From Chitinophagaceae bacterium (GTDB taxonomy: Bacteria; Bacteroidota; Bacteroidia; Chitinophagales; Chitinophagaceae): a DNA stretch of 9,645 nucleotides. The stretch lies in the NCBI GenBank assembly GCA_003167015.1, contig PMUF01000128.1:1-9645 (forward strand), written 5' to 3'. A program made the position numbers and the translations under genes. The stretch's first letter is position 1. Each line of letters begins with the position of its first letter. Shown in pieces: positions 1 to 6,833 of this stretch. The notes beneath the pieces are model-generated. The model was not told where the DNA came from and did not search any database. It saw nothing but the letters and a program-made list of their open reading frames with translations.

Positions 1-2747
1 TTCAATCCTGCCGGCGGGCCTGCGTAGACCAGGGTACCGCCACCGTCGCCGGCTTCGGGACCGAGATCGATGACCCAGTCGGCGCTGCGGATGACGTCGG
101 TATTGTGTTCGATAACGAGAATGGAATGGCCTTGTTCGATCAAAGCATTGAACGAGGCGAGCAACTTGCGGATATCATGAAAGTGAAGTCCGGTGGTCGG
201 TTCATCGAAGACAAAAAGGATATGTCCCTGCGCCCTGCCTTTTCCCAGGAAGGAAGCCAGCTTAACCCGCTGGGCTTCACCGCCGGACAGCGTATCGGAG
301 GACTGTCCCAGCTTTACATATCCCAGGCCGACATCGCTCAGCGGCCGGATCTTCTGCAGGATATCCTTCTCGTCTTTGAAGAAGTCCAGGGCTTCGTCCA
401 CACTCATCTCCAGAATCTGCCAGATATTTTTTTCGTGGTAGGTGACTTCCAACACCTCTTCCTTGAACCGTTTGCCGCCGCATACTTCGCAGGTCAGGTG
501 GACATCGGCGAGGAATTGCATTTCAACGACCTGTTCGCCTTCGCCTTTGCAGGTATCGCAACGGCCGCCGTCGACATTGAAGGAAAAATGTTTGGGCTGG
601 AAGCCGCGCATTTTGCTGAGCGGCTGACGGGAGAACAGGTCACGGATCTCGTCGTAGGCCTTGATGTAGGTGACGGGATTGCTGCGGGAAGACTTGCCGA
701 TAGGGTTCTGGTCGACCATCTCCACCTGCGAAACCGCGTCGATGTCCCCCTTAATCGCTTTATGCAGGCCTACCTTATCGCCGGGCTCGCCCTTGATCTT
801 TTGCAGGGCCGGGTAAAGGATCTGTTTGACGAGGGTAGTCTTGCCGCTGCCGCTGACGCCGCTGACGACACAGAGGACTCCCAGGGGGAATTCGACGGTA
901 AGATCCTGCAGGTTATTCTGCCGGGCGCCTTCGACGATCAGCGAACGGTTCCATTTCCGGACCGTTTTGGGCGCGGGGATGCCCAGCTCACCGCTGAGAT
1001 ATTTCCCCGTCAGGCTGTCTTCATTGGCGACGAGCGCATCGTAATTACCGGCGGCCACCACTTCGCCGCCGAGATGGCTGGCCAGCGGGCCCATATCGAT
1101 GATATAGTCCGCATCGCGCATCATCATTTCGTCGTGTTCGACGACCACTACGGTATTGCCCAGATCACGCAGCTCTTTCAGCACGCGGATCAGCCGTTGG
1201 GTATCCCTGGAATGCAGCCCGATAGAAGGCTCGTCGAGGATATACAGGGAATTGGTCAGGTTACTGCCGAGTGAACGCGTCAGCTGGATGCGCTGGCTTT
1301 CGCCGCCGCTGAGGCTATTGGCCAGACGCGATAAGGTGAGATAGCCGAGGCCAACGTCCAGCAGGGTGCGCAGGCGATGATGGATCTCGATAAGGATGCG
1401 TTTGCCGATCTGTTGTTCATGGGGCGCCAATATCAATTCATCGAACCAGGTGGCGAGGTCACGGACCGGCATTTCACAGAGCTCACCAATATGTTTATCG
1501 GCGATCTTTACATACAGCGCTTCCTTGCGGAGGCGGTAGCCCTTGCAATCGGGGCAGGCAGTCCGGCCGCGGTAGCGGGATAAGAGGACGCGGTATTGGA
1601 CCTTATACAGGTTCCGTTCAACTTCCGCGAAGAATTCGTTGATGCCCTGGGCGTGTTCATTGCCTTCCCAGAGGATCTTGTATTGTTGTTTGGTCAGGTC
1701 AAGGATCGGCTTGTGTACGGGGAAGTCGAATTTTTTGGCGGCTTTGATGAACTGGTCGCGCCACCAGACCAATTTTTCTCCTTTCCACGGGGCGACGGCG
1801 CCTTCATAGACGCTGAGTCGTTTGTCGGGGATAACGAGGTCGGCGTCGATGCCCAGTACCTGGCTGAAGCCTTCGCAGGTTGGGCAGGCGCCATAGGGAT
1901 TATTGAAGGAGAAGAGGTTGGGAACAGGCTCTTCAAAGGTCAGGCCGTCGAGCTCGAAGCGGTTGGAAAAGGGTAAACGGTCTTTTCCATTGATTTCCAA
2001 CAATAAATCTCCTTCTCCTTCATAAAAGGCTGTCGTTACCGAGTCGGAAATGCGGTGAAGGTCGTCTTCGTCGAAGTCTTTGGCAACCAGGCGGTCGATC
2101 ATGATATAAGCAGCAGCCTGCGGCAGTTTCTTTTTCAACGCTTTGTCTTCCATTTCCAGGAGGTCTTCGATCCGAAGCGTTTCGCCGCCGGCATAGAGGC
2201 GGGAAAATCCTTTTTGGAGCAGGATATTCAATTCTTCTTTCGTGTCCCGGTTCTTGTGCTGCTTAAAGACCGTCAGCAGGAGTACTTTGTCTCCCTTGGG
2301 CAGGGTTGTGATGGCCGTTACGACATCGGCGACGTCATCTTTTTTTACCAGGCGGCCGGAGATGGGTGAAAAGGTCTTCCCTACCCGGGCGAACAGCAGG
2401 CGCAGGTAATCGTAAATCTCCGTCATACTCCCTACGGTAGAACGGGGGGTGCGGGTGATGACCTTTTGTTCGATGGCAATGGCGGGGCAGAGTCCTTTAA
2501 TATAGTCTACGTCCGGCTTGTCCATACGGGCCATGAATTGGCGGGCGTAGGCGCTAAGGCTTTCCGCGTAGCGGCGTTGTCCTTCAGCAAACAGCGTATC
2601 GATGGTCAGGGATGATTTACCTGAGCCGGACACGCCGGTGACGACCACCAGCTGGTTGCGGGGAATAGAAACGTCGATATTTTTTAAATTGTGGACCCTG
2701 GCTCCTTTAATAAAGATAGCGTCGGTTGGAGAAGATAACTTACCCAT
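1..2747 (-). CDS. uvrA: Excinuclease ABC subunit A (UvrA), 3' end cut by the window edge
   Basis: UvrA is the ATP-dependent damage sensor of nucleotide excision repair: a dimer scans DNA and loads UvrB. The frame is open from the ATG at 2747 to the window edge, giving 915 complete codons. The family is usually about 940-950 residues, so only a short C-terminal tail should be missing. Seen in the translation: first Walker A GVSGSGKS (residues 38-45); the GLCPAIAIEQK segment of the N-terminal part; zinc-binding pairs CPTC (288-291) and CPDC (398-401) around the insertion domain; first ABC signature LSGGESQR (479-486); second Walker A with Lys636; the conserved zinc finger CDTC-X19-CEVC (Cys730, 733, 753, 756); second signature LSGGEAQR (820-827); and Walker B FDEP with Asp848/Glu849. 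No frameshift was found. It is divergent from the sigma gene and has no strong Shine-Dalgarno sequence. The identification is very secure. Confidence 0.98.
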   Translation of the reverse strand, partial: MGKLSSPTDAIFIKGARVHNLKNIDVSIPRNQLVVVTGVSGSGKSSLTIDTLFAEGQRRYAESLSAYARQFMARMDKPDVDYIKGLCPAIAIEQKVITRTPRSTVGSMTEIYDYLRLLFARVGKTFSPISGRLVKKDDVADVVTAITTLPKGDKVLLLTVFKQHKNRDTKEELNILLQKGFSRLYAGGETLRIEDLLEMEDKALKKKLPQAAAYIMIDRLVAKDFDEDDLHRISDSVTTAFYEGEGDLLLEINGKDRLPFSNRFELDGLTFEEPVPNLFSFNNPYGACPTCEGFSQVLGIDADLVIPDKRLSVYEGAVAPWKGEKLVWWRDQFIKAAKKFDFPVHKPILDLTKQQYKILWEGNEHAQGINEFFAEVERNLYKVQYRVLLSRYRGRTACPDCKGYRLRKEALYVKIADKHIGELCEMPVRDLATWFDELILAPHEQQIGKRILIEIHHRLRTLLDVGLGYLTLSRLANSLSGGESQRIQLTRSLGSNLTNSLYILDEPSIGLHSRDTQRLIRVLKELRDLGNTVVVVEHDEMMMRDADYIIDMGPLASHLGGEVVAAGNYDALVANEDSLTGKYLSGELGIPAPKTVRKWNRSLIVEGARQNNLQDLTVEFPLGVLCVVSGVSGSGKTTLVKQILYPALQKIKGEPGDKVGLHKAIKGDIDAVSQVEMVDQNPIGKSSRSNPVTYIKAYDEIRDLFSRQPLSKMRGFQPKHFSFNVDGGRCDTCKGEGEQVVEMQFLADVHLTCEVCGGKRFKEEVLEVTYHEKNIWQILEMSVDEALDFFKDEKDILQKIRPLSDVGLGYVKLGQSSDTLSGGEAQRVKLASFLGKGRAQGHILFVFDEPTTGLHFHDIRKLLASFNALIEQGHSILVIEHNTDVIRSADWVIDLGPEAGDGGGTLVYAGPPAGL

Positions 2748-2759
2748 ATATTATAACAA

Positions 2760-2767
2760 CAAACGTA
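2760..2767 (-). promoter_or_regulatory. Possible -7 element for uvrA
   Basis: On the minus strand the sequence reads TACGTTTG, an exact match to the Bacteroidota primary-sigma -7 consensus TAnnTTTG. It ends 12 bases before the uvrA ATG, so the leader would be only a few bases long. I see no good TTTG -33 element at the usual spacing of about 19-21 bases. The motif could be chance in AT-rich DNA. Confidence 0.3.
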
Positions 2768-2899
2768 CATCAAAATCGATGAAGTAAATTGGCATATTTG
2801 TTGCCTTGATTTCGGACCCTACATAAGACAAAATAAGCAATTACTTTACCCTTTATGGGTGGTAACGGAGAATTAAAAAACAAAAAATTTCCCAAAATG

Positions 2900-2928
2900 T
2901 TGTTTATTCCAAAAATTGTATATCTTTA
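2900..2928 (+). promoter_or_regulatory. Possible promoter for the ECF sigma gene
   Basis: A TTG at 2900-2902 lies 18 bases before TATCTTTA (2921-2928), which matches the Bacteroidota -7 consensus TAnnTTTG except for the last base. If real, the transcript would have a leader of about 165 bases before the ATG at 3102, long enough to hold the inverted repeat described separately. This is inferred from motif and spacing alone. Confidence 0.3.
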
Positions 2929-3026
2929 AAGCCTAATAGTACAAGTTTTATTTGTACACACTTGAAGAGAAACTGTTAATATCGTTATTTAACTAACCAA
3001 ACTCAAAAGACGCCTATAGATTGATC

Positions 3027-3099
3027 ACTTCTACATAGAAAAGCCAAACCATCTTTAAAATCCAAAATATATCCTATCACCTTTAAAACCCGTAGAAGT
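3027..3099 (+). promoter_or_regulatory. Inverted repeat that could mask the sigma start site
   Basis: ACTTCTAC at 3027-3034 is the exact reverse complement of GTAGAAGT at 3092-3099, which ends two bases before the ATG at 3102. In mRNA the arms could pair across a 57-base loop and cover the ribosome landing site. The pairing is read directly from sequence; a regulatory role is inference. An 8-base match is not rare in a region this long, so its position rather than its length is the argument. Confidence 0.3.
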
Positions 3100-3101
3100 T
3101 T

Positions 3102-3683
3102 ATGACATTGCTACGCAAAAAAACTGACCACGAACTTATTCACCAATTCAGGGATGGCGATCTGTATGCGCTGGAAGCGTTGATCGTCCGTCACAAGGAT
3201 AAGTTGTACACTTCGATCCTCTTTCTGGTCAAGGACAAGTACCTTGCCGAGGACATTTTCCAAGACGTTTTAATCAAGATCATCGACACCATTCGGGGCG
3301 GCCGTTACACGGAAGAAGGTAAATTCCTTCCCTGGGCCATGCGGATCGCGCACAATCTCTGCGTCGACCATTTCCGGAAGGTGAAAAGGACGCCGGCTAT
3401 CAAGACCAGCGATGACCGGGACATTTTCGAAGTGTTGCACTTCACGGAAGAAGGCGCCGACACCAAGATGATGAAACGTCAGAGTCATGACCGGGTAAGG
3501 CAGATGCTCGACCTGCTGCCGGAAGACCAACGTGAGGTCATTATTCTTCGTCATTATGCAGACCTGAGCTTTAAGGAAATTGCCGCGCTGACCAATTGCA
3601 GTATCAATACTGCGCTGGGACGGATGCGCTATGGCCTGATCAATCTGCGCAAGATGATGACAGAAAAAAAGATCGCTTTGTAA
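3102..3683 (+). CDS. ECF-family RNA polymerase sigma factor (sigma-70 family)
   Basis: This 193-residue protein should bind core RNA polymerase and direct it to a dedicated promoter set. Region sigma-2 spans roughly residues 22-95: it includes YLAEDIFQDV (47-56), a typical 2.1/2.2 core-binding segment, and GKFLPWAMRIAHN followed by DHFRK (73-93), the -10 recognition area. Region sigma-4 covers about 128-186, with LLPEDQREVIILRHY and a helix-turn-helix around 155-178 (SFKEIAALTNCSINTALGRM). A short linker replaces sigma-3, as expected for ECF factors. The start ATG gives the full family N-terminus and no upstream in-frame start is needed. No anti-sigma or receptor gene lies beside it, so its control is not obvious from context. 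Two terminators follow. The family call is secure; the regulon is unknown. Confidence 0.95.
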   Translation: MTLLRKKTDHELIHQFRDGDLYALEALIVRHKDKLYTSILFLVKDKYLAEDIFQDVLIKIIDTIRGGRYTEEGKFLPWAMRIAHNLCVDHFRKVKRTPAIKTSDDRDIFEVLHFTEEGADTKMMKRQSHDRVRQMLDLLPEDQREVIILRHYADLSFKEIAALTNCSINTALGRMRYGLINLRKMMTEKKIAL

Positions 3684-3738
3684 CAATTTTACTTTAGAGA
3701 AGATTTTGGAAGATGGTAGCCCATATGCAGGTACGAAG

Positions 3739-3760
3739 AACTCGATGGGCGAGTTTTTTT
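3739..3760 (+). terminator. Rho-independent terminator after the sigma gene
   Basis: AACTCG (3739-3744), loop ATGGG, then CGAGTT (3750-3755), continuing into further T residues to 3760, makes a 6-bp stem with a seven-base T-tract. It lies 55 bases after the sigma stop codon. The loop bases can also pair with an upstream CCCAT; see findings. Confidence 0.75.
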
Positions 3761-3847
3761 AAGAATCTTTAACCGACTTTTAAGTACGGGGAACGGACAG
3801 AACCGCTAACTTCATTGTGTGAAAAGATCCATTAAAAAAATATTGAG

Positions 3848-3882
3848 GGTTCCCACTCGAACAGAGTGGGGACCTTTTTTTT
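3848..3882 (+). terminator. Second strong rho-independent terminator
   Basis: GGTTCCCACTC (3848-3858) pairs with GAGTGGGGACC (3864-3874) around the loop GAACA, an 11-bp stem with one G-U pair. Eight T residues follow (3875-3882). It is a textbook intrinsic terminator reading rightward. It either backs up the terminator at 3739 or ends a separate short transcript from 3761-3847, for which I see no clear promoter. Confidence 0.85.
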
Positions 3883-3928
3883 CTGCTCCTGCCGACGCCC
3901 TGGCGACGGAAGGCAGCAATAAGAGCTT

Positions 3929-3999
3929 GTCATTCCGGCTCTCCATCCGGCGTTAAAGCACTTGCCCTTAGTCCTGCCGGAAGGTTGGATCGGAATGAC
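3929..3999. repeat. REP-like palindromic element
   Basis: GTCATTCCG (3929-3937) and CGGAATGAC (3991-3999) are perfect 9-base inverted arms. Inside them a second pair, CCGGC (about 3947) and GCCGG (3976-3980), allows a long imperfect hairpin. Intergenic palindromes of this size resemble REP or small MITE-type repeats. Membership in a repeat family cannot be shown from one copy. No coding capacity. Confidence 0.45.
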
Positions 4000-4008
4000 G
4001 CCTAATTG

Positions 4009-4041
4009 AAAAGGCCGCTTCTTTCAGGAAGCGGCCTTTTT
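4009..4041. terminator. Bidirectional terminator between the convergent transcription units
   Basis: AAGGCCGCTTC (4011-4021) pairs with GAAGCGGCCTT (4028-4038) around the loop TTTCAG, giving a GC-rich stem of 11 bp or more. T residues follow on the plus strand (to 4041) and the A-run at 4009-4012 gives a U-tract on the minus strand. It suits both the rightward sigma transcript and the leftward dsbD transcript, about 160 bases past the dsbD stop. Confidence 0.85.
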
Positions 4042-4202
4042 CATTTTTCATAGACTGGCAGGGCCATAGGGACAGGTCGTGGGCTGCCTGTAAATATTAT
4101 TGTTAGGGGATAGGGGGTACCGTTGGATGACAGAGTATCCGGGAGAAACGTTGCATTGGCAGAGGTGCCGGTGGGCCGGCCTTACCGGCGTCCGAAGCGG
4201 AG

Positions 4203-6272
4203 CTACTGGCGGGCTACTCCCGGCTGCCGTTTGAAGGCATCCAGGCCGCATTGCAGCCATTGAGCGTATTCCTCGGGGTTGGGGGTATAGCCGACCGGTT
4301 TGTTCAATAACTTTTCGTCCGGGCTGATGAGGACATAGAGTGGTTGGGAGGCATTCTTAAAGTTCTCCGACTGAAGGGTTGCAAATTTGTCACCGATGGT
4401 GCGGATCTCTTTGACACTGCCATCGCTGGTGCGGAAGGAGAATTGTTGATCGTCCGGCAGTTGCTTGCGGTCGTCGACGTAAAGGGAGACCAGGATATAG
4501 TTGCCCCTGATCATATCTTTAACGGCCATTTTAGGCGCGACATTCTCCTCCATTTTCCGGCAGTTGACGCAAGCCCAGCCGGTGAAATCTATCAGCAGGG
4601 GTTTATGCTGCTGCCTGGCAAGAGCCAGTGCCTTATCATAATCATTGACCACGTTGGCCTCGACGCCTTTGTCCGATGAAACCTGCGAGCCATAGAGGCT
4701 ATAAGACAACGGGGGCGGGAATCCGCTGACGAGGGCACGATTGGCGTATGAAGTATTGGTCAGACCGGGGAGAAGGTATACCGCAAAAGCCAGGAACAGC
4801 ACGGCAATCAAAATTCTCACTTTGCTGAGTTTGGCGGGCGGGGGATCATGATGAAATTTGATGACGCCCAGCAGATAGAGGGCGAGGGCGATGCCGATGA
4901 TGATCCATATGGCAAAGAAGGTCTCTCTTTTCAGCAGGCCCCAGTGACTGACCAGGTCGGCATTCGACAGGTATTTCAGCGCCAGGGCCAGTTCGACGAA
5001 GCCGAATACGATCTTTACGGTATTCATCCAACCACCGCTTTTCGGCAAGGACTGGAGCCAGTTGGGGAAAAGGGCAAAAAGGGCAAAGGGGAGACCAAGC
5101 GCCAGGCCGAAACCTGCCATGGCCACGGTCAGTTGTACCGCGCCTCCGTTTTGGCCCAGGGCACCTACCAGCAGGGTACCGAGGATGGGGCCCGTGCAGG
5201 AAAAGGAAACGATGGCCAGGGTAAGCGCCATAAAGAAGATACCGCCGATGCTGCCGATGCTCGATTTGGCGTCTACCGAATTGGAGACGCTGCTGGGCAG
5301 GGTGATCTCGAAAAGGCCGAAGAAGGACAGCGCGAATACGAGGAAGATCACTGCAAAAGCGATATTGAGCCAGATATTAGTGGAAATGGTATTGAGAATA
5401 TTGGCGTTGTTGGCCTTCAGGAAATAGAAAGGAACGCTGATCAATATGTAGATCAGAAAGATAAAAAACCCATAAAGGAAAGCATTGGCGATGCCTTTGG
5501 ACCGGGAGGCAGAGCGCTTGGTAAAGAAGGAAACGGTCAACGGGATCATGGGGAAGGTGCAAGGCATGATCAGGCCGAGGAGACCGCCCAGGAAGCCGAG
5601 GAAAAAGACGCTGAGCAGACTCTGGGTCCCGGAGTCTTCCGCGCCTGTACCCCCGCATTTATTGACGGGGTTGGAAAGATCGATGGTCGATTTTTTGAGA
5701 TCATTGGCGGCGCTGGCCGATTGCTGCAGGTTGGTGGATTTGGCCACGAGCGCACCATCGGCGCCATGACCAAAGCGGAAGGGCACTTCTATGGGTCCTG
5801 CGACGTCATTCTTATTAATGGCCATGAAAGTGACAGATCCTTTGAGGTCACCCGTTGCTGTGCCACCAAGCCGGATATGGACAATCCATTGGGCGTTGCC
5901 GGTGAAGAAACGGGTGTCGGCATTGTTGAACAGAGAATCTTTTTTGTGCTGTAGAGTGCCTTTTTCTTCAATGGCCAGGATGGTTGCACCGGCATTACTG
6001 TCCAGTGAGACCCGGGAATTGGGCAGGCTGTCGGGCATTGTGGTGGAATACAGCCGCCAGCCGTCGCTAATATCGCCATGGAGGATCAGAACAGGATTGC
6101 CGTCCGCCCCTTTGGCCGCGCTAAAGCTCCAGTTGACTACGCTATGAGCTGTATCAGACTGCTGCGAGAATGCCCTTTGCTGGGAGAAGATAAAAACGGA
6201 AATAACTGCCAGCAGGAGACTGGGCGGGTTGAGCAGCCGGAGGAAAAAATCTTTATGCAGGCGCGTATTCAT
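4203..6272 (-). CDS. dsbD: Thiol:disulfide interchange protein DsbD, with a cysteine-free N-terminal domain
   Basis: DsbD moves electrons from cytoplasmic thioredoxin across the inner membrane to reduce periplasmic partners. I place the start at the ATG at 6272 (689 residues): the longer frame to 6389 runs back over the preceding gene, whereas this start gives an immediate signal peptide (hydrophobic about 14-30, likely cleavage near AFS-QQ). Domains: immunoglobulin-like DsbD N-terminal domain (about 45-168); a linker with Cys206; an eight-helix membrane domain (about 217-501) with redox cysteines Cys238 (MPCTFPMIP) and Cys359 (SFSCTGP); and a C-terminal thioredoxin domain with GWACVNCRKME (Cys568, Cys571). 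The family's N-terminal cysteine pair is absent: where FMVCNDHEC is found in the neighbouring protein, this one reads FMAINKNDV (149-157). The gene is 68 bp downstream of that neighbour, probably in one transcript. Identity is secure; the altered electron exit is inference. Confidence 0.96.
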   Translation of the reverse strand: MNTRLHKDFFLRLLNPPSLLLAVISVFIFSQQRAFSQQSDTAHSVVNWSFSAAKGADGNPVLILHGDISDGWRLYSTTMPDSLPNSRVSLDSNAGATILAIEEKGTLQHKKDSLFNNADTRFFTGNAQWIVHIRLGGTATGDLKGSVTFMAINKNDVAGPIEVPFRFGHGADGALVAKSTNLQQSASAANDLKKSTIDLSNPVNKCGGTGAEDSGTQSLLSVFFLGFLGGLLGLIMPCTFPMIPLTVSFFTKRSASRSKGIANAFLYGFFIFLIYILISVPFYFLKANNANILNTISTNIWLNIAFAVIFLVFALSFFGLFEITLPSSVSNSVDAKSSIGSIGGIFFMALTLAIVSFSCTGPILGTLLVGALGQNGGAVQLTVAMAGFGLALGLPFALFALFPNWLQSLPKSGGWMNTVKIVFGFVELALALKYLSNADLVSHWGLLKRETFFAIWIIIGIALALYLLGVIKFHHDPPPAKLSKVRILIAVLFLAFAVYLLPGLTNTSYANRALVSGFPPPLSYSLYGSQVSSDKGVEANVVNDYDKALALARQQHKPLLIDFTGWACVNCRKMEENVAPKMAVKDMIRGNYILVSLYVDDRKQLPDDQQFSFRTSDGSVKEIRTIGDKFATLQSENFKNASQPLYVLISPDEKLLNKPVGYTPNPEEYAQWLQCGLDAFKRQPGVARQ

Positions 6273-6278
6273 TTTATT

Positions 6279-6335
6279 CGGGTTCCCGGGCAAAGAACCC
6301 GTTTTTAATTCAATGAAATGGTCGGATAGCCGACC
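6279..6335 (-). promoter_or_regulatory. Two hairpins in the spacer before dsbD
   Basis: Reading leftward, GGTCGG-CTAT-CCGACC (6335-6320) forms a perfect 6-bp stem with a four-base loop just after the stop of the small DsbD-like gene. CGGGTTC (6301-6295) and GAACCCG (6285-6279) then form a 7-bp stem that ends six bases before the dsbD ATG. Neither is followed by a U-tract in this direction. They may set mRNA stability, processing or relative translation of the two genes. Read on the plus strand, the second would resemble a terminator (TTTTT at 6302-6306). Confidence 0.45.
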
Positions 6336-6340
6336 TTGAC

Positions 6341-6796
6341 CTACCCGCCTATATTCACTTTGATATCGACGTCTGCGGGCGGCAGGCATTCGTGGTCATT
6401 ACAAACCATAAATTCTACCTTTCCTGCCAGGTTGGTTTTGATATTGCTTTTCAATTTGACGACCTGGACGAAGTCGACGGTCTTTTCGTAATACTTCACA
6501 TCGTGATTCCAGGCGGATTCAAATTTTTTTACCAGCTGGCCTTTTTCCTGTACGCCGCCATTCAGGGCGAAAAGGGGGCTTTTGGTAAAAGTAAAGGTCG
6601 TGGGGATGGGGCCGTCGCCGCCGGCATCCTGGGCATATAGATGATAGTCCCCGCCGATAGTGGCGGTCATATGCACCTCATAGGTCATGGCGGCAATCTT
6701 TTTGGCAGAATAAGTCCAGCTAACCTGTTTACTGGATTGGGCCATGGCGATGGTGGTGGTCAGGAGGGCTAATACGGCGAGTAATGTTGGCTTCAT
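6341..6796 (-). CDS. Small exported DsbD N-terminal-domain protein with an intact cysteine pair
   Basis: This 151-residue protein has a signal peptide (MKPTLLAVLALL..., cleavage probably after AMA at residue 19), followed by a single DsbD N-terminal (nDsbD-like, immunoglobulin-fold) domain. I chose the ATG at 6796; a longer version would need a TTG at 6805. The C-terminal segment VEFMVCNDHECLPP (about 127-140) holds Cys132 and Cys137, matching in position the catalytic pair by which nDsbD accepts electrons from the DsbD membrane domain and passes them to periplasmic clients. It has no membrane domain or thioredoxin domain. It lies 37 bp after purQ and 68 bp before dsbD on the same strand and resembles the N-terminal domain of that DsbD. 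The likely role is a detached periplasmic thiol carrier for DsbD. The domain call is strong; the partner relation is inferred. Confidence 0.88.
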   Translation of the reverse strand: MKPTLLAVLALLTTTIAMAQSSKQVSWTYSAKKIAAMTYEVHMTATIGGDYHLYAQDAGGDGPIPTTFTFTKSPLFALNGGVQEKGQLVKKFESAWNHDVKYYEKTVDFVQVVKLKSNIKTNLAGKVEFMVCNDHECLPPADVDIKVNIGG

Positions 6797-6833
6797 AAGT
6801 CTCAAAGTTCAGTGTACAAACGTTAGCAAAATA

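Larger units (their letters stand above)
2748..3101. other. AT-rich divergent intergenic region between uvrA and the sigma gene
   Basis: This 354-bp gap holds no convincing reading frame. It should contain the promoters for both flanking genes, which are transcribed away from each other. CTTTAAA occurs three times on the plus strand (2924-2930, 3053-3059, 3081-3087); the first lies inside the best -7-like motif for the sigma gene. An 8-base inverted repeat whose right arm ends next to the sigma start codon is listed separately. Otherwise I see only A/T-rich sequence. Confidence 0.7.
3684..4202. other. Non-coding region between the convergent sigma and dsbD genes
   Basis: This 519-bp stretch holds no credible gene. 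It contains two rightward terminators, a cluster of imperfect palindromes and a bidirectional terminator, each listed separately or as a finding. Between 4042 and 4202, just past the dsbD stop, I see only one modest hairpin (GCCGGT at 4167-4172 pairing with ACCGGC at 4184-4189, no T-tract). A 70-codon leftward frame there starts inside dsbD in another frame and looks like chance. Confidence 0.7.

Noticed and set aside
105..1274. Long rightward open frame (389 codons) opposite uvrA
   Set aside because: It is exactly antisense to the conserved UvrA coding sequence, whose motifs are all in the opposite frame; its length reflects codon bias of uvrA, and it resembles no family.
3270..3686. 138-codon leftward frame opposite the sigma gene
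   Set aside because: It is a shadow of a clearly recognisable ECF sigma coding sequence.
4048..4260. 70-codon leftward frame after dsbD
   Set aside because: Its start lies within dsbD in a different frame, the composition is unremarkable, and no ribosome site or family resemblance is seen.
4848..5954. Long rightward open frame (368 codons) opposite dsbD
   Set aside because: It is antisense to the DsbD membrane domain; its charged Gly/Glu/Asp-rich product is what reverse-complemented hydrophobic codons give.
6273..6389. N-terminal extension of DsbD to an ATG at 6389
   Set aside because: It overlaps the end of the preceding gene and would place an Arg-rich stretch before the signal peptide; the start at 6272 gives a normal exported protein.
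6797..6833. Possible -7-like motif (GAACTTTG on the minus strand) before the small DsbD-like gene
   Set aside because: It differs from TAnnTTTG at the first base and has no convincing -33 partner; it is too weak to list as a promoter.
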